DNA of 42,021 bases from Bacteroidales bacterium (lineage in GTDB: Bacteria > Bacteroidota > Bacteroidia > Bacteroidales > Bacteroidaceae): contig SFIS01000016.1 in NCBI GenBank assembly GCA_004555245.1, positions 1 to 42,021 of the forward strand. The letters run 5' to 3'. Positions 24,624-34,173 of this stretch are shown in pieces. Every line of letters starts with the position of its first letter. Within the stretch, counting starts at the first letter, position 1. Position numbers and translations under genes: made by a program. The notes beneath the pieces were generated by a model. It had not been told where the DNA came from. It made no database searches and was given only the letters and a program-made list of their open reading frames with translations.

Positions 24624-26027
24624 ATGAAAGCCATATATTTCATAGGAGCCGGTGGCATCGGGATGTCTGCACTCGAAAGATATTTCAACCGCAACGGATA
24701 TAAAGTCGGAGGCTACGACAAGACACCGTCGCCTCTCACCGAAACCCTCATTGCCGAAGGTATCGACATACACTACGAAGACAACATTGACAGCGTGGCG
24801 CCCGTGTTCAAATCGCCTGCCGAGACCATCGTCTGCTACACGCCGGCCATCCCCGACAGTCACGGCGAGCTGACCTTCTTCCGCCAGAACGGCTTCAAGG
24901 TGATGAAACGCGCCCAGATTCTCGGTATGCTCACGCAAGAGAGCAAGGGTCTCTGCTTTGCCGGGACACACGGAAAGACTACCACCTCTACTATGTGTGC
25001 GCACATCATGCACCAGTCGGCTGTCGGCTGCAACGCCTTCCTCGGCGGCATCTCCAAGAACTATCACACCAACAACATACTCTCTGCGACATCTGACAAG
25101 GTAGTGATTGAGGCCGACGAGTTCGACCGCTCGTTCCATTGGCTCCGCCCCTGGATGACCGTCATCACATCCACTGACGCCGACCACCTCGACATCTACG
25201 GCACAAAAGAGGCTTATCTCGAATCATTCCGCCACTACACCACGCTCATAAAGCCCGGCGGCGCACTCATCATTCACCGCGGACTGGAGATGCAGCCCGA
25301 TGTGCATGACGGCGTGCGCGTCTATGACTATGCCAGAGACGAAGGCGACTTCCATGCCGAGAACATAAAGATTGAGAACGGAGAGATAACGTTCGACTTT
25401 GTCTCACCCCTCGGCAATGTCTGTGGCATCACACTCGGACAGCCCGTGCCCGTAAATATCGAGAACAGCGTCGCTGCCATGGCGATGGCCCAGCTCAACG
25501 GTTGCACACCCGACGAACTGCGCCGCGGCATAGCCACATACGCAGGCGTTGACCGCCGCTTCGACTTCAAGGTGCGCACACCGCGCCACGTCTTCCTCTC
25601 AGACTATGCCCACCACCCGGAAGAGATTCGCAAGTCGGCACTCTCGCTCCGCGAGCTCTACGCCACACGCCGCATCACCGCACTCTTCCAGCCGCATCTC
25701 TACACCCGCACACGGGATTTCTACAAGGACTTTGCTGCTGCATTGAGCATTTTCAACGAAGTCATTCTCACGGAGATATATCCTGCACGCGAAGCCCCCA
25801 TACCCGGAGTGACATCACGTCTCATATACGACAACCTCAAGCCGGAGGTGGAGAAAAGCATCATATCGTCCGCTGATGTCATCAGCCTCGTGCGCAACAG
25901 AGACTTCGATGTCCTCGTGCTTCTCGGCGCAGGCGACCTCGACAACCGCAGCGACGAGATAGCAGACATCATTCTCGGGAAAGAGCCCAACACCACGAAA
26001 CCTGTCAGCCCGCTTTCGAATACATAG
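24624..26027 (+). CDS. murC: UDP-N-acetylmuramate:L-alanine ligase
   Basis: The 467-aa cytoplasmic ligase adds L-alanine, the first stem residue, to UDP-MurNAc. The N-terminal GAGGIGMSAL (8-17) binds the UDP part and GTHGKTT (114-120) the ATP. The EADEFDRSF motif and the SDYAHHPEE segment are typical of MurC. The gap before it contains the hairpin AGGGCA-TCA-TGCCCT (24571-24585) and an AT-rich TATATAAT island. ftsQ begins 6 bp downstream of its stop. Confidence 0.96.
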   Translation: MKAIYFIGAGGIGMSALERYFNRNGYKVGGYDKTPSPLTETLIAEGIDIHYEDNIDSVAPVFKSPAETIVCYTPAIPDSHGELTFFRQNGFKVMKRAQILGMLTQESKGLCFAGTHGKTTTSTMCAHIMHQSAVGCNAFLGGISKNYHTNNILSATSDKVVIEADEFDRSFHWLRPWMTVITSTDADHLDIYGTKEAYLESFRHYTTLIKPGGALIIHRGLEMQPDVHDGVRVYDYARDEGDFHAENIKIENGEITFDFVSPLGNVCGITLGQPVPVNIENSVAAMAMAQLNGCTPDELRRGIATYAGVDRRFDFKVRTPRHVFLSDYAHHPEEIRKSALSLRELYATRRITALFQPHLYTRTRDFYKDFAAALSIFNEVILTEIYPAREAPIPGVTSRLIYDNLKPEVEKSIISSADVISLVRNRDFDVLVLLGAGDLDNRSDEIADIILGKEPNTTKPVSPLSNT

Positions 26028-26033
26028 CAAAAC

Positions 26034-26951
26034 ATGAAGCGTAACATCATCATTCTGCTCAACATCGCTATCTTCATCTATCTCATCTTCGCCGTCACAG
26101 CCTTCAACAAACCGCAGCAGATGGTGACGATATGCACAAAGGTGAACATCGACATAGCAGACGAGAGCACATACGGTTTTCTCGATGCCAACGAGATAAA
26201 GCGCATCCTGCAGCGTCATGGATGCTATCCTCTCAACATGCTCCTTGACAGCATCTCACCAAGGCAGATAGAGAGCCTGCTGCGACACTCGCCTTTCGTC
26301 AACACGGCAGAGTGTTGCAAGACCCACGACGGCCATGTCCTCATCACCGTCACGCAGCGCTCGCCACTCGTGCGCATCAAGAGCAACAACGGCGACGACT
26401 ACTATCTCGACGAGAACGGAGGCATCATGCCGCACTCCAGATACACCTCCGACCTCATCATCGTCACCGGCAGCGTCTCCAAGGCCTATGCACGGCGATA
26501 TGTCGCACCTATGGCACGCGCCGTGATGGCAGACGATTTCTGGCGCAACCAGATTGAACAGGTCAATGTCACGCCCGACCTTGGCATCGAACTCGTGCCG
26601 CGCGTCGGCAACCATATACTCTATATCGGAGCCCTCCCGGTAGCGCCGCGCCAGTCGCAGCGCAACGAAGAGGTCGCACGGTATGTCACCGACAAGCTCC
26701 ATCGCCTTAGACTCTTCTACAAACACGGCCTCTCCGTTGCAGGATGGAACAGATACGAGCGCATCGATGTCGAGTACGACAACCAGATTATCTGCAAGCG
26801 ATTCCCGGACAAGATGCCGCAAATCAAGCTGCCTGTAAACGACGGCTACTCTCCCGAACAGCAGAAGCAGTCCGACCGCACGGCAGAGAACAACACTCCA
26901 CAAGACACCGAAAACACCACGCAACAGACGAAAAAACAGACTGAACCATAA
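26034..26951 (+). CDS. ftsQ: Cell division protein FtsQ/DivIB
   Basis: The 305-aa protein has a short cytoplasmic tail, one membrane helix (about 6-24) and a periplasmic part with a POTRA-like region (about 50-115), as in FtsQ. The C-terminal 40 residues are rich in Gln, Thr and Glu and look disordered. It connects FtsL/FtsB with FtsA and FtsK at the septum. The identity rests on topology and on its place between murC and ftsA, as FtsQ sequences diverge strongly. Confidence 0.88.
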   Translation: MKRNIIILLNIAIFIYLIFAVTAFNKPQQMVTICTKVNIDIADESTYGFLDANEIKRILQRHGCYPLNMLLDSISPRQIESLLRHSPFVNTAECCKTHDGHVLITVTQRSPLVRIKSNNGDDYYLDENGGIMPHSRYTSDLIIVTGSVSKAYARRYVAPMARAVMADDFWRNQIEQVNVTPDLGIELVPRVGNHILYIGALPVAPRQSQRNEEVARYVTDKLHRLRLFYKHGLSVAGWNRYERIDVEYDNQIICKRFPDKMPQIKLPVNDGYSPEQQKQSDRTAENNTPQDTENTTQQTKKQTEP

Positions 26952-26965
26952 AACCTCCTACCGTT

Positions 26966-28411
26966 ATGCCAGCAGCAAAAGATTTCTACGTAGCCATCGA
27001 ACTGGGCTCATCAAAGATTACCGGCATTGCCGCACAGAAGAAAGTTGACGGAAGCATCACCGTTCTCGCCATCGCAACCGAAGAGGCTGCCACACTCATT
27101 CGGAAAGGCATGGTATATAATATAGACAAGACAAACCAGTGCATACGCAGCATCATACAGAAACTGCAGAACACACTGCAGACCGAGATAACTCATGTTC
27201 ACGTCGGCATCGGCGGGCAAGGCATCCGCAGTCTTGTCAACACCATCACGCAAGATATGGACGAGGCCACTGTCGTCAGCCATGCCATCATAGACCAGAT
27301 GCGCGACAACAACCGCACGACGCGATATCCCGGTCAGACCATTCTCGACGATGCGCCGCAGGAGTATAAGGTTGATTCACAGTACCAGCTCGACCCTGTA
27401 GGCATAGAGTGCAACCGTATAGAGGGCAGATTCCTCAACATCGTCTGGCGCGACGCCTACTGCCGCAACCTCTACAAATGTTTCGAGCAGGCAGGAATGC
27501 CCCAGCCGAGATACTATCTCGCCTCTATGGCCCTCGCCGACAATATCCTCACCGACATCGAGAGGCGCACGGGATGTATCCTCGCCGACCTTGGCGCCGG
27601 CACGACGACAGTCTCCATATATTATAAGAACCTCCTGCGCCACACCGTCACCATACCTCTCGGCAGCGCGAACATTACGAAAGACATCACCTCTTTCCAT
27701 ATCGACGACCTCGAGGCAGAGAAAGTGAAACTCGCTTACGCCTCTGCCTACACCAACGCTTCTGATGTCGATCCCGAGAAGCCAATCTCTATCGACAACC
27801 AGCGCACCATTCCGCAGCGCGAGTTCATCTCGCTCGTTGAGGCCCGCACGGAGGAAATCATACGCAACGTCATGGCACAAGTGCCGAAAGACCTCACCGA
27901 CAAACTCGGCGGAGGAATCATTCTCACCGGAGGCGGTTCAAACATGAAGAATATCGAACTCGCTTTCCGAAACTATTCCGGCATAGAGAAAGTGCGTGTG
28001 GCAAAGAATATCAACGTCAGCATCAACTGCGCTAAAGGTGTCAGCATCGACAACAACGGCATGCTCTGCACTGCCCTCTCGCTCATCATGAAAGCCGACC
28101 AGCTCTCCTCCGGACGCCCGATGAGTGAGGTCAACACTCTCTTCTCCAGTCAGGAGACAGACATCCAGCCCGTAACAAACACGCGCATCGGCGAGCAGAA
28201 ACAGCCGGGACAGATTCCGACAGGCAGAGAGCGCGAGCTCGCCGAAGAGGCTGCACGGCAAAAAGCCGCCGAAGAAGAAGCACGCCGGATTGCGGAAGAA
28301 GAGGCGAAGAAAGCAGAAGAAGAACGCCTGCGACGCGAAAACTCATTAGGCAACAAGCTCGCGAAGAAATTCAAGTCCTTCACCAAGAAATTCCTTGAAG
28401 AGGAAGAGTAA
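26966..28411 (+). CDS. ftsA: Cell division protein FtsA (actin-like)
   Basis: The 481-aa cytoplasmic actin-like ATPase tethers FtsZ to the membrane. The N-terminal phosphate loop LGSSKITGI (13-21) and the ADLGAGTTTV segment (about 209-218) bind ATP, and GGGSNMKN lies near residue 323. It is about 60 aa longer than E. coli FtsA. The extra part, about 415-465, is a charged Ala/Glu/Arg coiled coil. It is followed by a Lys-rich segment with Phe residues (KKFKSFTKKFLEE), which could be the amphipathic membrane helix. It begins 14 bp after ftsQ and precedes ftsZ by 41 bp. Confidence 0.96.
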   Translation: MPAAKDFYVAIELGSSKITGIAAQKKVDGSITVLAIATEEAATLIRKGMVYNIDKTNQCIRSIIQKLQNTLQTEITHVHVGIGGQGIRSLVNTITQDMDEATVVSHAIIDQMRDNNRTTRYPGQTILDDAPQEYKVDSQYQLDPVGIECNRIEGRFLNIVWRDAYCRNLYKCFEQAGMPQPRYYLASMALADNILTDIERRTGCILADLGAGTTTVSIYYKNLLRHTVTIPLGSANITKDITSFHIDDLEAEKVKLAYASAYTNASDVDPEKPISIDNQRTIPQREFISLVEARTEEIIRNVMAQVPKDLTDKLGGGIILTGGGSNMKNIELAFRNYSGIEKVRVAKNINVSINCAKGVSIDNNGMLCTALSLIMKADQLSSGRPMSEVNTLFSSQETDIQPVTNTRIGEQKQPGQIPTGRERELAEEAARQKAAEEEARRIAEEEAKKAEEERLRRENSLGNKLAKKFKSFTKKFLEEEE

Positions 28412-28452
28412 CCCCCACCCGAAGTTCAACCCCACCAAAACAGAACACCATC

Positions 28453-29781
28453 ATGCATAACACAAAACCAAATATCGAAGTCTTCGGCACACCAGAGAAA
28501 AAACAGAGCATCATCAAAGTCATCGGCGTTGGCGGCGGCGGCGGCAACGCAGTCAATCACATGTACCGCGAAGGCATCCACGATGTCACCTTCGTGCTCT
28601 GCAACACCGATGCGCAGGCTCTTAACGATTCGCCCATCCCAATGAAACTTCAGCTCGGCACAGAAGGTCTCGGTGCCGGCAACATCCCTGCCCGTGCCCG
28701 CGAAGCGGCTGAAGAGACCATCGAGGCCGTCCGCAATATGCTCTCCGATGGGACACGCATGGCTTTCATCACAGCCGGCATGGGAGGCGGCACCGGCACC
28801 GGAGCCGCGCCTGTCATAGCACGCGAATCCAAAGCCCTCGGCATCCTCACCGTCGGCATCGTCACCATCCCCTTCCAGTTTGAGGGACGCAAGAAAATCG
28901 ACCAGGCTCTCGACGGTGTCGAGGAGATAGCCAAGAACGTCGATGCCCTGCTTGTCATCAACAACCAGCGCCTTCTGAAAATCTATCCCGACCTGCCCAT
29001 CATGCAGGCTTTCGGCAAGGCAGACGACACGCTCTCCATCGCCGCAAAGTCCATCGCTGAGATTATCACCATTCACGGCACCATCAACCTTGACTTCAAC
29101 GATGTCAAGACAGTGCTCAAGAATGGCGGCGTAGCCATCATGTCAACAGGCTACGGCGAAGGCGAGGGACGTGTCAAGAATGCCATCAACGACGCACTCA
29201 ACTCGCCACTCCTCAACAACACCGACATCTTCCACTCAAAGAAAATCCTCCTCGCCATCTACAGCTCTGCCGAGAACAACGCACAGGGCCTTATGATGGA
29301 CGAGATGAACGACGTCACTGAGTTTATGGAAGGCTTCTCTGACGATATAGAGACAAAATGGGGACTGTTCAACGACCCGGAACTCGGTGACAGGGTGAAG
29401 GTCACAATCCTCGCCACCGGTTTCGGCCTCTCTACAGTTGACGGTGTCAACGAACGTGTGAAGACCCAGGACCAGGAAGAGGCCATACGCCAGGCAGAAC
29501 GTGCCGAGCGCGAGGCAAAGCTCGACCTGCGCCGCCAGAACTACTACAACGAGCCCGACAACCGTTATGTGCGCCGCACCTCAAACATCTTCATCTTCAA
29601 GCCGGAAGATCTCGACAACGATGCAATCATCGATGCCGTGGAGAGCACACCGACACGCAAACGCTCGCAGCAGCTTCTGAAAGACATCATACATCAGTCA
29701 ACAGGCTATCAGCCCTCAGCCGACAACACACAAACTTCAGACCAGCAGCAGCCCACAAGAGGCATCATCAGCTTTGTATGA
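28453..29781 (+). CDS. ftsZ: Cell division GTPase FtsZ
   Basis: The 442-aa tubulin-like GTPase forms the Z ring. The GTP loop GVGGGGGNAVNHM (25-37) and tubulin signature GGGTGTGAAP (111-120) are intact. The T7 loop NLDFND that completes the active site of the next subunit is present. The C-terminal linker (about 330-432) is charged and variable, and the protein ends GIISFV, a short hydrophobic tail that would contact FtsA. It closes the dcw cluster. Directly after the stop a 22-bp repeat array begins. Confidence 0.98.
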   Translation: MHNTKPNIEVFGTPEKKQSIIKVIGVGGGGGNAVNHMYREGIHDVTFVLCNTDAQALNDSPIPMKLQLGTEGLGAGNIPARAREAAEETIEAVRNMLSDGTRMAFITAGMGGGTGTGAAPVIARESKALGILTVGIVTIPFQFEGRKKIDQALDGVEEIAKNVDALLVINNQRLLKIYPDLPIMQAFGKADDTLSIAAKSIAEIITIHGTINLDFNDVKTVLKNGGVAIMSTGYGEGEGRVKNAINDALNSPLLNNTDIFHSKKILLAIYSSAENNAQGLMMDEMNDVTEFMEGFSDDIETKWGLFNDPELGDRVKVTILATGFGLSTVDGVNERVKTQDQEEAIRQAERAEREAKLDLRRQNYYNEPDNRYVRRTSNIFIFKPEDLDNDAIIDAVESTPTRKRSQQLLKDIIHQSTGYQPSADNTQTSDQQQPTRGIISFV

Positions 29782-29783
29782 CA

Positions 29784-29848
29784 AGTTGACTGGCTGGCAG
29801 CCGGCAGTTGACTGGTTGGCAGCTGAAAGTTGACGGTTTGGCAGGGCG
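29784..29848. repeat. Three 22-bp tandem repeats just after ftsZ
   Basis: Units start AGTTGACTGG(C/T)TGGCAGC at 29784-29805 and 29806-29827, with a shorter, diverged copy at 29828-29848. They belong to the same GTTGAC/TTGGC word family as the repeats near 3813. They lie in the 113-bp gap between ftsZ and xylB, and the first begins 3 bp after the ftsZ stop. No terminator is apparent in the gap. Confidence 0.75.
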
Positions 29849-29894
29849 ACAGAATTGTCATTACATAACCATTCACCTTTACATAAAAGAATAT

Positions 29895-31388
29895 ATGAAA
29901 CCAACACTCCTTCTGGGCTATGACATCGGCACATCGTCGATAAAGGCATCCGTGGTTGATGCAACTACCGGCGCTACCGTAGCCAGCGCACAATACCCCG
30001 ACACCGAAGCGGCCATCATCACTCCCCATCCCGGATGGGCGGAACAGGACCCCCGCCAGTGGTGGGACAGCCTTCTCGCCGCCACACAGCGTTTGGGCCG
30101 GCAGCTCGCCTCCACTTCCGCATCGCTTGCCGACGTTTCCGCCATCGGCATCTCCTATCAGATGCACGGCCTCGTCTGCGTCGATAAGGCAGGCGAACCT
30201 CTTCGCAACGCCATCATCTGGTGCGACGGCCGGGCAGTCTCTTACGGCGAAGAGGCATTCCGTGCCATCGGTGCCGAACGCTGTCTCACACATCTTCTCA
30301 ACAGTCCGGGCAACTTCACCGCCTCCAAACTTGCATGGGTGAAAGAGAACGAGCCGGAAATCTTCAGCCGCATACACCGCATCATGCTCCCCGGCGACTA
30401 TATTGCCATGCGCCTGTCAGGCGGAGCGATGCAGACCACCGTCTCCGGCTTGTCAGAAGGAATGTTCTGGGATTTTGCCACGGACAGCATCTCTGCCGAC
30501 ATCATGTCCCACTACGGCTTCTCGCCCGAGATACTTCCGGACATCGTCCCTACCTTTGCTCCCCAGTGTCATGTCTCGCCTGCCGTAGCCTCCGAGCTTG
30601 GCATCCCTGCCAACACCCCCGTGAGCTACCGTGGCGGCGACCAGCCTAACAACGCTCTCTCGCTCAATGTCATGCGTCCTGGAGAGATAGCCGCCACCGG
30701 CGGCACATCGGGTGTGGTCTATGGCATTCTCGACACGATAGCCTGCGACACCCTCTCGCGTGTCAACACCTTCGCTCATGTCAACCACACAGCCGCCGCG
30801 CCTCGTCTCGGCGTGCTCCTCTGCATCAACGGCACCGGCATTCTCAATGCGTGGATGCGCCGCACCGTCGCCCCCGACGGCATCTCCTATCCCGAGATGA
30901 ACGCCCTCGCCGCGTCCGTCCCCGTAGGCTCTGACGGCATCTCCGTCGCCCCCTTCGGCAACGGTACCGAGCGTATGCTCCGCAACGCCGCCCCCGGCGC
31001 CTCTGTCCACGGCATTGAGTTCAACCGCCACACAAAGGCGCATCTGCTGCGTGCGGCGCAGGAAGGCATCGCCTTCTCCTTCGCCTACGGAATGCAGATC
31101 ATGCAGCAGATGGGAATGCATATCAGCACGATAAAGGCAGGACACGCCAACCTCTTCCTCTCGCCCATCTTCCGCAAGACCCTTGCCACTGTCGCAGAAG
31201 CCGACATACACCTCTACCAGACCGACGGGTCGGTCGGTGCGGCATACGGTGCAGGCATCGGCGCGCATATCTTTGCCGATGCCGACGAGGCGTTCGCCAC
31301 GCTGAAACGCATCGACACCATAACCCCCGACCCCGACAGCGCACCATACAAGGAGGCCTATCAGCGCTGGACAGACAGATGTCTGTAG
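29895..31388 (+). CDS. xylB: Xylulokinase (FGGY family)
   Basis: The 497-aa enzyme phosphorylates D-xylulose with ATP in the cytoplasm. The N-terminal phosphate motif GYDIGTSSIK (8-17) is present. Asp249 in RGGDQPNNA fits the catalytic base, and GGTSGV follows. The start at ATG 29895 fits the family start. An upstream in-frame start would extend into the repeats. No xylose isomerase or transporter lies nearby, so its exact substrate (xylulose or another ketose) rests on family likeness only. A terminator follows. Confidence 0.88.
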   Translation: MKPTLLLGYDIGTSSIKASVVDATTGATVASAQYPDTEAAIITPHPGWAEQDPRQWWDSLLAATQRLGRQLASTSASLADVSAIGISYQMHGLVCVDKAGEPLRNAIIWCDGRAVSYGEEAFRAIGAERCLTHLLNSPGNFTASKLAWVKENEPEIFSRIHRIMLPGDYIAMRLSGGAMQTTVSGLSEGMFWDFATDSISADIMSHYGFSPEILPDIVPTFAPQCHVSPAVASELGIPANTPVSYRGGDQPNNALSLNVMRPGEIAATGGTSGVVYGILDTIACDTLSRVNTFAHVNHTAAAPRLGVLLCINGTGILNAWMRRTVAPDGISYPEMNALAASVPVGSDGISVAPFGNGTERMLRNAAPGASVHGIEFNRHTKAHLLRAAQEGIAFSFAYGMQIMQQMGMHISTIKAGHANLFLSPIFRKTLATVAEADIHLYQTDGSVGAAYGAGIGAHIFADADEAFATLKRIDTITPDPDSAPYKEAYQRWTDRCL

Positions 31389-31470
31389 AGAAGACGGACA
31401 CCATAACCCGCCAAAGACACCATGGATAGAGGCGGGAGAAAGAACAGCAGGAAATCTTATGCAGACCAAA

Positions 31471-31500
31471 TGCCCCGACATCGTCACCGGTGTCGGGGCA
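31471..31500. terminator. Convergent terminator between xylB and the efflux operon
   Basis: TGCCCCGACA (31471-31480) pairs perfectly with TGTCGGGGCA (31491-31500), a 10-bp GC-rich stem. Short T-runs follow on both strands. It sits between two converging genes and would serve both. Confidence 0.75.
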
Positions 31501-31508
31501 TTTCAGTA

Positions 31509-33140
31509 TCAGTCTCCCTTTCTTCTTTCCGCCAGATATTCTATAGCGAGAACAGGCCAGAGCGGCACTTTGCGTATGTTTGTCCTTACGGCGGGTATGT
31601 CGCAGAGGAGGAAGAGTGAGGCGAGGAAGAGGGCGTACCATATAACATAGCCATACACCTGCTTCAGCGCGACGAGCATCATGGAGTGCAGGTAGCTGCC
31701 GCCCAGAAACTCTGGGATGTCCAGCTGTGCCAGACCGGGGTTTGTCAGTGTCAGCTGTCTGCCGTAGTGCAGCATGTCTTCGTTCAGGAAATGCGAGAAG
31801 ATGGTGGCGTAGAAGCCGTAGCCCATAGCCCCTCCGAGATACATGTGTGTGATGTTGAACGCGAACAGCCCCATGAAGAACAGCTCGAGCCTCGGCACCG
31901 ACTCCTGCAACGCCCACATCAGCGCGGGCGACAGTATGCCGTAGCCGAAGCCTCGCAGTACGATGGCAAGGCGATATTGTTCGATGCTGACATCCGGCCC
32001 TATCGTGACATACATCAGCAGGGCGTAGGAGAAGATGGCGAGGAAGGCGAAGCCGATGAGTTTCCATATCTTCCATTTCCGCACCTTCAGCCAGTAGAGG
32101 TCGAAGGCGATGCCGAGAAACATTCCGGGCAATGCCCAGAGATACTGGCACTCTTTCGTCAGTTCCTCCAGTCCTACAACCTCTGAGTACAGAATCTCCT
32201 CCAGCGTGTGTTCTGCCCCGAATGCCAGCTCTGCCAATGTGGTGACGATGAGTATGGGCACCACGTTCTTGCATTTCAGCAGCTGCAGTTCGATGTACGG
32301 GTAGGTGTAGTGAAGCAGGCGGTAGCCGGTCAGCCCGGTGGAGACGAGTGCGAGTGCTGCCGCCATCCTTATCTGCCGGCTCTCTGTCCATCTGTAGTAG
32401 TCGCCATAGACGAAGATGTATGAGTACAGCAGCATCGTGAGGCATACGAGGAGTGCGCCCTGCCAGTCTGTCCCGCTGAGGGAGATGCGGTTGGGCATGG
32501 GACAGAACGGGCGGCACAGTACAGACTGCGTCAGCAGCACGAACGACATGGCGGATATGGTGAAGACGTGCATCATCTGCCATGTGAGGTGGTGTCCCAT
32601 CCATGCGGCAAGCCATCCGCTGCCCTCTATCGCCGTGAGCAGTATGATGTGTAGCACGGGGAAGAACACGGCGAAGTCGCGCCTTGGCGTGATCCACTGC
32701 TGGATGTTGCTCATGCACTCGAACGTGCCCTGTATCTTCGCGATCCCGGCGATGAAACATACCGCGAGTAGTAGCGGCATCGACTGGCTGTGCATGGTGA
32801 CGAGGTTGCAGATGCCGATAACGATTGCCGAGGTGCAGAGAAGCTGCCGGTTGGTGAACCTGAACTTCATCTTGAACAGCATTGGAAACCACACCGCCAT
32901 CCCTGCCAGCGTCGCGTAGAGCAGCATCATGACATCTTCGATCATGAAGTTTGTGGTGCCGCGAATCCCGTCAAGTGCGCCGAGATACATACCTCCCGAG
33001 AACTGGAAGCAGAATGCCGTCATGACGTATATCCACGGCTGCAGCGCTCTTGGCACCCACCGCTTCATCATCGGCATGCAGAAGCCGGTCTGTTGAGGCG
33101 GCGGCGGAGCCTTCATCAGAAATTCTGTCAGTTTCCCCAT
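31509..33140 (-). CDS. MFS efflux transporter, EmrB/DHA2-like
   Basis: The 543-aa protein has about 12-14 hydrophobic helices and belongs to the major facilitator superfamily. A short proline-rich cytoplasmic N-terminus precedes the first helix. It is the last gene of a tolC-emrA-emrB-like operon, its ATG overlapping the adaptor's stop (TGATG), which points to coupled translation. The start at 33140 is chosen over a GTG three bases upstream. The complex would export drugs or other small molecules across both membranes. The substrate cannot be read from the sequence. The family motif with GxxxGPxxGG is not clearly seen, so the DHA2 label is provisional. Confidence 0.85.
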   Translation of the reverse strand: MGKLTEFLMKAPPPPQQTGFCMPMMKRWVPRALQPWIYVMTAFCFQFSGGMYLGALDGIRGTTNFMIEDVMMLLYATLAGMAVWFPMLFKMKFRFTNRQLLCTSAIVIGICNLVTMHSQSMPLLLAVCFIAGIAKIQGTFECMSNIQQWITPRRDFAVFFPVLHIILLTAIEGSGWLAAWMGHHLTWQMMHVFTISAMSFVLLTQSVLCRPFCPMPNRISLSGTDWQGALLVCLTMLLYSYIFVYGDYYRWTESRQIRMAAALALVSTGLTGYRLLHYTYPYIELQLLKCKNVVPILIVTTLAELAFGAEHTLEEILYSEVVGLEELTKECQYLWALPGMFLGIAFDLYWLKVRKWKIWKLIGFAFLAIFSYALLMYVTIGPDVSIEQYRLAIVLRGFGYGILSPALMWALQESVPRLELFFMGLFAFNITHMYLGGAMGYGFYATIFSHFLNEDMLHYGRQLTLTNPGLAQLDIPEFLGGSYLHSMMLVALKQVYGYVIWYALFLASLFLLCDIPAVRTNIRKVPLWPVLAIEYLAERRKGD

Positions 33141-34168
33141 CACTCTTCCACTTTACATACTACATTGTATCCTCCGTGCAGCCTCTTCAGGTCGGCGGAG
33201 GCGTCAATCCTGATGCGCACCGTCACGCGCTGCTCAACCTTGACGAAGTTTCCGGTGGCATTGTCTATCGGAATCAGCGAGAATGCGCTTCCCGTGGCGT
33301 CAGATATGCGCTCTACCACGCCCGTATATTCCACGCCGGGGACGGCATCAGCCTTGAACCGCACCTTGTCGCCCACCTGTATGTCGGGCATCTGTGTCTC
33401 CTGATAGTTTGCCTCCACCCATTTCTCGTTCTTGTCCACGATGCTCACGAGTGTCTGTCCTGGGTTGACTAACTGCCCCTCGTGTATGTCCTTCTTTCCT
33501 ACGACGCCGTCGCAGGTTGCGATGATATAGCAGTAGGAGAGGTTCAGGCGTGCGAGGTCAGCCTGCGCGCGTGCCAGTTCGATGGCGGCCTCTGATGCCG
33601 AGAGGTGGTGTCCCTGCTCCCTTACCACGGCAGTCTGCGTCGTGCGCGAGCGTAATGCCTGCTCGTATCCTGCCTTTGCGCTCAGATAGGCGGTATGTAC
33701 ATTGTCATACTGCTGCTGCGTCACGGCATCCTGCATCAGCAGTTTCTGGAATCGTGCATCCTCCCGCTGCGCATTCTCCATCTGCACGCGTGCGGCGTCG
33801 ATGCCCGCCTCGGTGACGCCGATGCTTGTCTTTGTGACGCTGATGCTGCTTGCCGTGCCCCGCGAGCCGCGTTCGGCGCGTGCGAGGTCAGCCTCCGCCT
33901 GTGCCAGACGCAGTCGGAACTCCGCGTCTTCTATGACAACAAGCGTGTCGCCCTTCTTCACCTCCTGATAGTCGGTAAAGCGCACCTCGCGGATGAAGCC
34001 CTGCACACGGCAGTTCTGCGGCACAATGTTCTGGCACACACGGGCATTGTCTGTCACTTCGCCGCCGCCGAAATACATGAACTGACTGACAGCGTAAGCG
34101 CCGCCTCCGACGATGCATAGGATGATGACGGCATTGTAGATATAGGTTGAGATATTGTTTTTTCCCAT
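33140..34168 (-). CDS. Membrane fusion (adaptor) protein, HlyD/EmrA family
   Basis: The 342-aa periplasmic adaptor has one N-terminal membrane helix (about 12-31). A split biotinyl-lipoyl domain (about 45-80 and 215-245, with the GQLVNPGQTL segment) flanks a long Ala/Arg/Glu-rich coiled-coil hairpin (about 85-205). A beta-barrel region follows (about 250-340). This is the EmrA layout. It bridges the inner-membrane transporter, whose start overlaps its stop, and the outer-membrane channel encoded 5 bp upstream. Confidence 0.93.
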   Translation of the reverse strand: MGKNNISTYIYNAVIILCIVGGGAYAVSQFMYFGGGEVTDNARVCQNIVPQNCRVQGFIREVRFTDYQEVKKGDTLVVIEDAEFRLRLAQAEADLARAERGSRGTASSISVTKTSIGVTEAGIDAARVQMENAQREDARFQKLLMQDAVTQQQYDNVHTAYLSAKAGYEQALRSRTTQTAVVREQGHHLSASEAAIELARAQADLARLNLSYCYIIATCDGVVGKKDIHEGQLVNPGQTLVSIVDKNEKWVEANYQETQMPDIQVGDKVRFKADAVPGVEYTGVVERISDATGSAFSLIPIDNATGNFVKVEQRVTVRIRIDASADLKRLHGGYNVVCKVEE

Positions 34169-34173
34169 CTTGT

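Noticed and set aside
31123..32892. Minus-strand frame of 589 codons across xylB and the MFS gene
   Set aside because: It overlaps two genes with clear families, crosses their shared terminator, and its product is a His/Arg-rich shadow.
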